A stretch of DNA of 64,000 bases, from NCBI GenBank assembly GCA_963667855.2, contig CAXXKI010000007.1, positions 4,586 through 68,585 of the forward strand, given 5' to 3'. Position 1 is the first letter of the stretch; every line of letters starts with the position of its first letter. This document shows, one piece after another, positions 9,657 to 17,942 of the stretch. Made by a program: the position numbers and the translations under genes. The notes below the pieces were generated by a model. It was not told the origin of the DNA. It saw only the letters and a program-made list of their open reading frames with translations, and did no database searches. Source of the stretch: G963667855 sp963667855. Its GTDB lineage: Bacteria; Planctomycetota; Phycisphaerae; UBA1845.

Positions 9657-9881
9657 AACGATGGTTTACCCTGTTGGAGGCGATAAGGGGAGTTTCGGGT
9701 TGTTGACCTGGCTTTGTTGGTAAATAGCCTATTGGTGAAACACGTAAGCAAGGAAAAGTTTCCGAATATACGTTGACTCGTAACGATTGTATTATGGATT
9801 GTGTGATATTTAAGAAGTTTCTTATCGTGATGATGTTGGCCCGTTCACAGTTCACGTTCGAAGGAAGGAAAGGAAGTTTCC

Positions 9882-12800
9882 ATGATTAGATTAGCAGGAT
9901 TAACACTGACGCTGGCTATGTTTGCCAGCATTGCCACCGCACAGGTAACTGTGCTGCCCGACCCCCCGGTGGCAGGCTCCAACCTTACTATCTCATATGA
10001 TCCGACCGGTGGTCCGCTGGATGCGTCCACCCAGGGGTTCTTGAGATATGGTTTCAATGGTTGGCACCCGACCATCGACCCCGATCCGGAGATGACCACT
10101 AATGGCGTTCTCTATGAAGTAACCATTCCCGTGCCCACGCAGGCTACGGAAATTAATTTCGTTTTCCGGGATGGAGGTGACCCGCAGACCTTCGATAATA
10201 ACGACAATCAAAACTGGAACATGGTTGTTACTAATGGTGTTCCCAATCCAGATGTCACCACGCTGCCTTCGCCGATAGTGGCTGGCCAAAATGTGGTGAT
10301 TACTTTCGACGCCAACGGTCGGCCGTTGGGCGAATTCGCTGAAGAGATTTACGTTGCTTATGGCTTCAATAATTGGAGCTATACGGCCGAAACTCACATT
10401 CTTATGACTGAAACCGCAACTCCCGGCGTTTATGAAGCTACCGTTCCGGTTAAGAGCTATGCCACCGAAATGAATCTTTACTTCAATGATGGCGATCTTA
10501 CAACGGATAATAACGATGGTTTTGACTGGAACTTCGAGGTTACCGGCGGCACTCCGCGCGTTTCGGTCAATCCCGATCCGCCTGTGGCTCTGCAAAACGT
10601 CACCATTACCTACAATCCCGAAGATGGTGTCCTGGACGGTATTTCCCCTGTTTACGCACACGTTGGATTTGATGGCTGGAACAACACAGAGGATCTCCTA
10701 ATGACTTCCAACGGTACTCTCTGGGAAGTTACCGTTGCCATTCCGCTGCACGTTTGCGTAATGGATGTTGTCTTTACTGATCTCGTGGATACCTGGGATA
10801 ACAATGATGGTAACGACTGGCATTTCGATATTGACGGTTGCACTCCGTTGACCAGTGAACTCGATGGCCTGTTCGTTGCCAAGAAATTGGATCCCTGGGG
10901 TGAAGAAGAATACGATATGCTGCACATCGGTATTGCCGGTAACCTGCAGAGAAACGGTTCTGCCTTCGTGATCTTCATCAATGAAACTGGTGCAACCGGT
11001 CAGACAGAACTTCAGGTTGGTGGATCCGGCGGAACCGATCCTATGCTGAATGCCTCTCGCCGAATGGATGTCAGGTCTTGTGCCACAGTTGGATCCGGTA
11101 CTATTTTGCCGGCGGAAGCTGACTTTGCGGTTTATGTCAATCGCCAAGGCGATACTGTATACGTAGATCATTACCAACTGCGAAGCACGGCCATAGACAC
11201 ATTAACTTGCTGTGATGGTGGTACTCTTGATGTTTTGGCTACACAGACTTACGACGGTTACACGATTGTTAATGATGGTAACGGCATTTTTGAAGGCGAT
11301 GAGGGGAATGAGTTTGCTGGTGGATTCGATGATACCAACGTTGAAACAGATCCCGCTCTGGTGACTACCGGTTTGGAAATCGTAATCCCCATGGAGGAAA
11401 TCGGGTATGGGCTGGGACGTAACGAAGATGTCGATATTTTCGTGGCCATGATGCCCAATATCAATGGAACCGATGGCCAGTTCAGCAACCAGACTCTGCC
11501 TTCCTCTAATGATTTGGCCGGCTTCTGCAGCCCGGCGCAGATGTTCCCCTTGCGTGCCGACATCAGCAGTTACTCGACAGTATTGAGTACTAATGTTGCG
11601 TCGTTGCCTACCTTTACAGGTGTTGCCGATGGTCAAATCGTAGCTACCGATTACAACGGGTCGGCCGATGCCCTCCAGGCTTGCGACGCTGCTGAAGCTG
11701 TTGCTGACACAACGATGACGATTGCTCCCAACGCTATCCAGGGTGAAGACATCACCGTCTGGTATGTTTCCACCAATGGCCCGCTGGATGGTGCGACTTC
11801 GGTTGAACTCAAGTACGGTTTCGACGGTGACCTTTCAACTCCGCTTACTCTGGCTATGACCGCCACCAACGGTTACACCGGTTCCGAGTGGAAAGCTACT
11901 CTTACCATGCCTGCCGCCGCGTTGCAGTTCGACGCGTACGTCACTGACGGTGTTGTTGTCGATGATAACACTGGTCAGAACTGGCACTTTAATGTAAGCG
12001 CTGCGGCCATGGGTGATACCGTAGAAATCGATCCCGATCCGGCCGAGGCTGGTCAGAGTGTCACCATCTACTATGACCCGACTGGTCGAGTTCTCGAGGG
12101 TGGCTCACAGGTCAATATCCACTACGGCTTCAATGGCTGGAATGATGTAACTGATGCAGCTATGACCATGGGCACCAACTGCATTTGGGAAATCACTATT
12201 CTGGTGCCTCCTTATGCTTCAGGCCCGCAGGGCTTGAATATGGTATTCTTCGCCGATGGTATATCCGAATGGGATAACAATGACGGAAACGATTGGCACT
12301 TCCAGGTCAATAACTCCGCCGGCGATCCGCCGTGGGTCATGGACGGACAGCTTGACGGTTGTTCTACCTGGGTTGCTGTCAGCACCAATGGTAATCGCAA
12401 CCTTTATGCCGGTTATCAGGACGGCTATCTCTACGTCGCTACCGAGCGTGCGGTAAACGGCAGCCACGACGCGTTTATCCTGATTGCTCCGGGTACTGGA
12501 GGAACTCCCTACGGTGCACCTTGGGGTAAAGCTGGATTAGTTGCTACCGCAGCCGGCGACGAAGAGCCGTTCCTGGCTCAGGAAGAGAGCAATGGGTGGA
12601 CCGGCTGGTTCGTTCTTGATGCTTCCACTAATCGTAGTCATAGTCCGCAAAACACCGACCAGCCGTATCTCGAGGGGCAGTTCGACCTGGGCAATGAGCT
12701 CGGTGGCTCGATTCCCACGACCATGTATCTCAGTGCTGTTGGCTACACTTCTGGTGATGGCGGTAACCTGTTGCCTGAGCAGCAGACGCCGGAAGGAAAC

Positions 12801-13049
12801 GGAGATGGTAATGTTGATGATGGCGAATACATAGCTGTCGATCTCAGTTCGATTCTCGTTAGCGGTACTTTTGATGTGGCAGATATTGACGAGGATTGCG
12901 ATGTTGATATCGACGATTTCAATCTGTTTGCGGCCTGTATGCTCGGGCCGGATGTGACTCCGACCTGTGAGGATGACGCGGATCTGGACGGCGACGGTGA
13001 CGTCGACCTGATGGATTTCGTTATCTTCCAGCAGCATTTCGGTAACTAA
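9882..13049 (+). CDS. Large non-catalytic starch-binding protein with five CBM25-like modules and a dockerin-like tail
   Basis: 1055 residues with a signal peptide (about 1-20) and AAGGAAAGGAAG upstream of the ATG. Five modules of about 95-100 residues (near 22-125, 126-225, 226-325, 610-710 and 712-815) repeat the CBM25 pattern YGFNGW ... WEVT-type strand ... WDNNDGNDW, in which aromatic residues bind starch. Two other beta-rich regions (about 330-600 and 820-985) are not recognised. The end carries two acidic repeats (DVDIDDF and DGDVDLMDF) like those of the glucoamylase. No glycosidase motif is seen. I infer a surface-held capture protein, functionally like SusE/SusF of Bacteroidetes but unrelated in build. 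Module 4 has lost the WDNN tryptophan. Confidence 0.82.
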   Translation: MIRLAGLTLTLAMFASIATAQVTVLPDPPVAGSNLTISYDPTGGPLDASTQGFLRYGFNGWHPTIDPDPEMTTNGVLYEVTIPVPTQATEINFVFRDGGDPQTFDNNDNQNWNMVVTNGVPNPDVTTLPSPIVAGQNVVITFDANGRPLGEFAEEIYVAYGFNNWSYTAETHILMTETATPGVYEATVPVKSYATEMNLYFNDGDLTTDNNDGFDWNFEVTGGTPRVSVNPDPPVALQNVTITYNPEDGVLDGISPVYAHVGFDGWNNTEDLLMTSNGTLWEVTVAIPLHVCVMDVVFTDLVDTWDNNDGNDWHFDIDGCTPLTSELDGLFVAKKLDPWGEEEYDMLHIGIAGNLQRNGSAFVIFINETGATGQTELQVGGSGGTDPMLNASRRMDVRSCATVGSGTILPAEADFAVYVNRQGDTVYVDHYQLRSTAIDTLTCCDGGTLDVLATQTYDGYTIVNDGNGIFEGDEGNEFAGGFDDTNVETDPALVTTGLEIVIPMEEIGYGLGRNEDVDIFVAMMPNINGTDGQFSNQTLPSSNDLAGFCSPAQMFPLRADISSYSTVLSTNVASLPTFTGVADGQIVATDYNGSADALQACDAAEAVADTTMTIAPNAIQGEDITVWYVSTNGPLDGATSVELKYGFDGDLSTPLTLAMTATNGYTGSEWKATLTMPAAALQFDAYVTDGVVVDDNTGQNWHFNVSAAAMGDTVEIDPDPAEAGQSVTIYYDPTGRVLEGGSQVNIHYGFNGWNDVTDAAMTMGTNCIWEITILVPPYASGPQGLNMVFFADGISEWDNNDGNDWHFQVNNSAGDPPWVMDGQLDGCSTWVAVSTNGNRNLYAGYQDGYLYVATERAVNGSHDAFILIAPGTGGTPYGAPWGKAGLVATAAGDEEPFLAQEESNGWTGWFVLDASTNRSHSPQNTDQPYLEGQFDLGNELGGSIPTTMYLSAVGYTSGDGGNLLPEQQTPEGNGDGNVDDGEYIAVDLSSILVSGTFDVADIDEDCDVDIDDFNLFAACMLGPDVTPTCEDDADLDGDGDVDLMDFVIFQQHFGN

Positions 13050-13080
13050 GCGGTTGCTTACCGAACATTTGACGTAAAGC

Positions 13081-13117
13081 GGGCGGGGCTGGCATTTGCC
13101 GGCCCCGTCTTTTTTTT
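13081..13117 (+). terminator. Rho-independent terminator after the CBM25-repeat gene
   Basis: A GC-rich stem CGGGGCTGGC / GCCGGCCCCG (13084-13093 with 13098-13107, one wobble pair), a 4-base loop and a tract of about 8 T. Confidence 0.9.
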
Positions 13118-13317
13118 GCCAGGGTGGTCCGAGAAAGTCCGCATAATCGGACGCGTATTACCAGGGAGAGTCGGTCTAGTCAGGCTTACGCGAGCACCTT
13201 TCCTGTGGCCGAGTCAGACCAGCGGAGCCGGGTGTTCCTGTCGTCGAAAAAGGGTGTTTTTGTGAAAAACAGGTGAAAAATTTTTGAAGATTTTATCACA
13301 TTTACCGCGTTTATTGC

Positions 13318-13347
13318 TTGATGAAACCTCTGTTAGGGGTCTATAAT
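13318..13347 (+). promoter_or_regulatory. Promoter TTGATG-N18-TATAAT for the PEP-CTERM gene
   Basis: A consensus -10 at 13342-13347 and a -35 with one or two deviations at 13318-13323. Transcription would start near 13354, leaving a leader of about 285 bases. The short element CTATA-N6-TATAG (13341-13356) surrounds the -10 and could be an operator. The 13118-13638 interval has no convincing gene. Confidence 0.6.
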
Positions 13348-13638
13348 TCACTATAGAGGGTAATGGAGGTCGAGGCGAAGGAAGGCGGGGTACGTACACA
13401 CCTTTTGCCGGTATCGCCAATCCTTTTGAGAGAGAGTTTGGAGTGCCGGTTTTTCCGTATTCGGTTGCATGGGGAAACCGGGCGTTCTTCCGCAAGCGAA
13501 ACGCTTCGGAGGGATTTTGCCGTGCTCTCCGGCGGCACGTTTTCAGGTTAAACGCGTCGTCGATTACTAGGAAGGTTTTTGTTAGGAACCGGTTGGTTCC
13601 TCTCCAAAAAAGGCTCTCTCGAAAAAAGGAGTGTAGGA

Positions 13639-14307
13639 ATGAAGAAAGTTATCGCTTTACTAGTTGTGGCTTCAATAGCCATGCCCGCCGTTGCCAGCTA
13701 TTACGTCCCTGGCGATTTCAATGGTTGGAATACATCCGCTAATGAAATGATGGAGGTATCGCCAGGTGTATTTGAAGTGACCATTACGGATTTCAATATT
13801 GGTCGAAGCGAATTCAAGATCACAGATGGTAGTAATTGGTATCCGTCGGGAGGCAATAGCTGGGTAATAACTGATGATGGAACTGCTACTGTTACTTTCA
13901 CTGCCGATTCAATTGGTGATGGATGGTCCCCTGACGTAAACCGCATCGGTCTTGATGAAGATCCCGGTACCTGGACCGCCGTTGGTAGTTTCCAGGGTTG
14001 GGACAACGCTAATCCCGCAACAGCTATGACTGATATGGGCGGCGGATTGTACATGTACGAGGTTATCGGCTTAGCTCCGGGTACTCACTACTGGAAAGCC
14101 GTCAATACAGGTAGCTGGGATTCGATCAGTTGGGATGAGCGCAGCGTTAATTCTCAGAATACAGAATTCGTGATCGACGGTGTCAACACCGGTGCTGAAC
14201 TGTGGGTCGATGCCCTCGGTGGTGCGGTCAAGGTAGTTTACACCCCGGAACCGGCCACTCTGGCTCTTCTGGCAATGGGCGGCCTGGTAATCATCCGTCG
14301 TCGCTAG
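13639..14307 (+). CDS. PEP-CTERM-anchored protein with two FNGW-type carbohydrate-binding-like domains
   Basis: 222 residues. A signal peptide ending near VASY is followed by a domain beginning YYVPGDFNGW and a second containing VGSFQGWDN, both resembling the small beta-sandwich modules (X25 or CBM20/48 type) found beside starch enzymes. The C-terminus is a clean PEP-CTERM sorting signal: PEP, a hydrophobic helix, then Arg-Arg-Arg. Such proteins are cut by exosortase and moved to the surface or matrix. There is no catalytic motif. The start at 13639 follows AAAGGAGTGTAGGA and leads directly into the signal peptide; the frame is open further upstream without a better start. It probably works with the CBM25 protein to hold alpha-glucan at the cell surface. 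Confidence 0.85.
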   Translation: MKKVIALLVVASIAMPAVASYYVPGDFNGWNTSANEMMEVSPGVFEVTITDFNIGRSEFKITDGSNWYPSGGNSWVITDDGTATVTFTADSIGDGWSPDVNRIGLDEDPGTWTAVGSFQGWDNANPATAMTDMGGGLYMYEVIGLAPGTHYWKAVNTGSWDSISWDERSVNSQNTEFVIDGVNTGAELWVDALGGAVKVVYTPEPATLALLAMGGLVIIRRR

Positions 14308-14362
14308 TATTAAGCCGACGAAAGATTAGGTCGTATCAGGTAAAACCTGAATAAAAACGATG

Positions 14363-14399
14363 CAGAGGAGTTGCTGAACAGCAGCTCCTCTGTTTTTTT
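14363..14399 (+). terminator. Rho-independent terminator after the PEP-CTERM gene
   Basis: A stem of about 13 base pairs starting CAGAGGAG (14363 onward) and ending CTCCTCTG (14392), followed by seven T. It isolates the PEP-CTERM gene from the GH31 gene. A TATAAT at 14455-14460 may be the -10 of the GH31 promoter (weak -35). Confidence 0.9.
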
Positions 14400-14529
14400 A
14401 TATCTATAATCACAGAGAATACCTATACTCCGTTTTCACTCAGTGATATCCCCGTATAATATCCACATCTCAGGCGCAATGTATTATTTCGGTCCCCAAT
14501 CAAAACCGGCTTGAAACAGGGTGGTGGTT

Positions 14530-17500
14530 ATGCAACGAAGGATTTCTCGCATATGTGTTATGACAATGATTTTAGGTGGAACAACTGTAATGGCTGAAGA
14601 CTACAACTCGTTAGCCAATCCCGAAGCGGTGGTTAAGGAAACGAAAGTGCGTTTTACCGTGCTGACTTCATCGCTGATTCGCATGGAATGGGCTCCAGAC
14701 GATTCTTTTGAAGACCGTCAATCTTTCGTATTTGTAAATCGAAATCTGCCGGTTCCCAGGTTTTCCACCAAAAAGGAAAACGGCTGGCTGATACTGGCTA
14801 CCGACGATCTGATCCTAAAGTACAAAACAGGTAGTGGTAAATTTACTTCGGATAACCTGCTTGTTGAGTTTTCCGTCGGTGGCGAGAAATCCACCTGGTA
14901 TCCCGGAATGCGGGATACCGCAAATCTTCGGGGAACGACGAGAACTCTGGATGGAGTGTCAGGAGCCTGCCCAATAGGCAAGGGAATTCTAAGCCGGGAT
15001 GGCTGGGCGTTGATTGATGATTCTGCGGGATTACTCTTCGATGGTCCTGACGATTGGGCAACCAGCCGAGATAAAAGTGAAGCTCAGGACTGGTACTTCT
15101 TCGGACACGGACACAAATACACCCGCGCACTCTACGATTACACGCAAGTGGCGGGGAAAATACCGCTTCCGCCAAGATATGTTTTCGGTACCTGGTGGTC
15201 GAGATATTGGGATTATACCGACGAAGAACTCAAAGATCTGGTCCGCGATTTTGATAAGCATGAAGTGCCGCTTGATGTCCTGGTGATAGACATGGGCTGG
15301 CATTTGCCCGGTTGGACCGGGTATACGTGGAATCCAAAGTTCTTCCCCGATCCCCACGGATTCTTGGATTGGATTCACCAGCAGGGATTGCGTGCGACGC
15401 TGAACCTGCATCCGCACGATGGGGTGAAAAAACACGAAGCCCGGTTCGAGGATATGGCTCGGGCAATGGGGAAGGAACCGGATTCCACGGATGGAATCAA
15501 GTTCGACTGTGCTGACAAAAAGTACATGGATGCCTATTTCAAGTACCTGCACCATCCGAAAGAAAAAGCCGGAATAGATTTCTGGTGGATGGATTGGCAG
15601 CAGGGGGAAAAGACCAGTATCCCCGGTTTGGATCCGCTATGGTGGCTTAATCACCTCCACTGGCAGGATATGAAGGATAACCCGGATCGAGGCGACAAAA
15701 GACCGCTCATCTTCAGCAGGTGGGGCGGTCTCGGAAATCATCGATACCAGGTTGGATTCAGCGGCGATACTTTCTGTAATTGGGCGTCACTGGCTTTCCA
15801 GCCCTATTTCACCGCGACGGCCGGTAACGTGGGGTACGGCTATTGGAGTCACGATATAGGTGGTCATCAACCGGGTCCTGTGAATCCTGAATTGTATACC
15901 AGGTGGATTCAATTCGGTGTATTCAGTCCCGTACTCAGAACACACACCACCATGAATCCCGCTGCGGAACGGCGAATATGGGAATTTACCGCGACGTATT
16001 TTGAAGCGATGCGATCCGCGTTTCAGCTGCGCTATGAGTTAATTCCCTATATATACACCGCTGCAAGAAGAGCGTATGATACGGGCGTATCCATGTGTCG
16101 CCCGCTGTACTACGAATGGCCTGAACTGAGGGAAGCCTACGAAAGACCTGAACAATACCTGTTTGGAGATGATATGCTTGTAGCGCCGGTCGTAAAACCG
16201 GTAACGGGCATCAGTGGGGCGGCTAATGCGAACATCTGGCTTCCGCCCGGCGAGTGGGTCAACTGGTTTACCGGTGAAGTTTTTGCCGGTCCGAAAGAGA
16301 TACTTCTGCAGGTGCCGCTGGAGGAAATCCCTATCTTCGTCCGCCGCGGTTCGATTATTCCAACCATGAAAAGAATGAAGCGCAGCGATGAGAAGCCGGT
16401 TGATCCGCTGGTGCTTAATGTTTTTCCGGGAGTATCAGGAAAAACAAGAATATACGAGGATGACGGAATTACGGTCGATTACGAAAGCGGTGGTTGTGTA
16501 TGGGTCCCGGTCAGTTATGAAGCGGGTGACCATCAGCACAAGCTGGTAATCGATACCGAAGAGGGGGTGTTTAACGGTATGCCTGCAGAGCGTACCTATG
16601 AAATCCGATTTCACGACGTAGCCGGAGTAAAGGACGTTTCCATAAATGGGAAACTGGTTCCCAGGCTTTCCGGCGATGGCGACTCGCAGGGCTGGTGGTA
16701 CGACTCCGATCAATACTCCGCGATTATCAGGGTAAAACGGAAATACGGTTCTCGTGCGACTAGTGTAGGATTTACTTCATATGCAGATCAGGCTGCCGGT
16801 GATCTCCAGAGAGGATTGCGGGGCAAGCTCAACACGTTGAAACGCATCGACAAGCTGGTGGGTATTCCGTTGAAGGATCTGGAAGGAATTACTGCGGTGG
16901 AGATTGCCGATGGTGACGGGGGAATGCGAAAAGTGCCGAATTACGTAGAGATAATTCCCAATCTCGATATCGCTGAAAAACTCAAGCAACAGGCTTTGAC
17001 ACTCCTGTTGGGGCTGAATTGCAATATAAACGTGAATAGTCAGAACAAGCCAGGTACGGTCTTGCGGATAAACGCGAACCTCGGCTGCTCACCGGTTATA
17101 GATACGATCAGTGATACTACGGCTGCGCTGCGAGTCGCTGAACCGCCTAACTGGAAAATAAAAGGTGACACCGAGTGGGAGACTTCACTTACGCCGGGTA
17201 AGCCGGTTGCCGTAAGCACGGAGTTAGCTTCTGCGGATTGTCCGCAAACGACAGTACTCAAAACCGTATTAACCATAAAGGTGGGCAAAGTTGATTTGGT
17301 TATACCATTTGAAACTTCGCTTTTACCTTCTATTAATCGCTGGTTAATAGTGGGCCCCTTTGACGCTCCGATGGATGAACGGCTTTCCCATGTGTTTGAG
17401 CCGGAAAAGCAGTTGGACCTGACCGCAACGTATAAGGGTAAAGGCGGTAAGGATATAAGCTGGAAGCCTTTTGCAAGATCTTTTGTTACGGAGGCAGACT

Positions 17501-17850
17501 TGACCTCCGAGTTCTTCGTGGAATTCCAGAAGGTATTCGGTGAACTCGAATATAACGCTGTTGCCTACGCTTTGGTAGATTTGGAATCTCCTGATGAGCG
17601 AGATGTTGTTCTTGCGGTTGGCAGCGACGACGGAGTGGTCATGTGGCTTGACGGCAAAGAAGTTCACCGCCACGATGTTGGGCGGGCCTACACGTCCAGG
17701 GAAGACAGGGTTCCCGTTACTCTGAAACCTGGAAAAAACCAGCTTCTGGTTAAAATCAGCCAAGGCGGTGGAATGTGGGGATTCAGTGTTCACGTGGAAT
17801 CGCCTGATGGGCAGGTTATTCCGGAAATAACCGCTCATTTGCCCAACTGA
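14530..17850 (+). CDS. GH31 alpha-glucosidase-family enzyme with C-terminal PA14-like domain
   Basis: 1106 residues, much longer than a minimal GH31 enzyme (about 650-800). An N-terminal beta-sandwich is followed by the TIM barrel, where FWWMDWQQGE gives nucleophile D355 and GFSGDT gives acid/base D413; both are standard GH31 signatures. The proximal and distal C-terminal domains end near residue 750. After that comes an NEW-type region and, from about 935, a WLIVGPF ... WLDGKEVHR module like the domains that sense or bind sugars beside many planctomycete hydrolases. The short N-terminal hydrophobic segment (ICVMTMILGGTTVMA) is a probable signal peptide. I use the ATG at 14530; a GTG at 14521 is possible. 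Substrate is most likely alpha-1,4 or alpha-1,6 gluco-oligosaccharides given the locus, though GH31 also includes xylosidases and transglucosidases. Confidence 0.87.
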   Translation: MQRRISRICVMTMILGGTTVMAEDYNSLANPEAVVKETKVRFTVLTSSLIRMEWAPDDSFEDRQSFVFVNRNLPVPRFSTKKENGWLILATDDLILKYKTGSGKFTSDNLLVEFSVGGEKSTWYPGMRDTANLRGTTRTLDGVSGACPIGKGILSRDGWALIDDSAGLLFDGPDDWATSRDKSEAQDWYFFGHGHKYTRALYDYTQVAGKIPLPPRYVFGTWWSRYWDYTDEELKDLVRDFDKHEVPLDVLVIDMGWHLPGWTGYTWNPKFFPDPHGFLDWIHQQGLRATLNLHPHDGVKKHEARFEDMARAMGKEPDSTDGIKFDCADKKYMDAYFKYLHHPKEKAGIDFWWMDWQQGEKTSIPGLDPLWWLNHLHWQDMKDNPDRGDKRPLIFSRWGGLGNHRYQVGFSGDTFCNWASLAFQPYFTATAGNVGYGYWSHDIGGHQPGPVNPELYTRWIQFGVFSPVLRTHTTMNPAAERRIWEFTATYFEAMRSAFQLRYELIPYIYTAARRAYDTGVSMCRPLYYEWPELREAYERPEQYLFGDDMLVAPVVKPVTGISGAANANIWLPPGEWVNWFTGEVFAGPKEILLQVPLEEIPIFVRRGSIIPTMKRMKRSDEKPVDPLVLNVFPGVSGKTRIYEDDGITVDYESGGCVWVPVSYEAGDHQHKLVIDTEEGVFNGMPAERTYEIRFHDVAGVKDVSINGKLVPRLSGDGDSQGWWYDSDQYSAIIRVKRKYGSRATSVGFTSYADQAAGDLQRGLRGKLNTLKRIDKLVGIPLKDLEGITAVEIADGDGGMRKVPNYVEIIPNLDIAEKLKQQALTLLLGLNCNINVNSQNKPGTVLRINANLGCSPVIDTISDTTAALRVAEPPNWKIKGDTEWETSLTPGKPVAVSTELASADCPQTTVLKTVLTIKVGKVDLVIPFETSLLPSINRWLIVGPFDAPMDERLSHVFEPEKQLDLTATYKGKGGKDISWKPFARSFVTEADLTSEFFVEFQKVFGELEYNAVAYALVDLESPDERDVVLAVGSDDGVVMWLDGKEVHRHDVGRAYTSREDRVPVTLKPGKNQLLVKISQGGGMWGFSVHVESPDGQVIPEITAHLPN

Positions 17851-17882
17851 AAAGGCCTCGTGGTTTTAATCGCAGACAAAAG

Positions 17883-17919
17883 AAAACCCCCGTCCGGCAT
17901 CAACCGGACGGGGGTTTTT
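17883..17919. terminator. Bidirectional rho-independent terminator between GH31 and the convergent GH13 gene
   Basis: A perfect 15-base-pair stem (17883-17897 with 17904-17918) flanked by A and T runs on both sides, so it serves both convergent genes. Confidence 0.92.
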
Positions 17920-17942
17920 AGTGTTCATCATGCCGCTGCCCG

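Noticed and set aside
9993..10661. 222-codon minus-strand frame
   Set aside because: Antisense to the CBM25-repeat protein; produced by its repetitive codon pattern.
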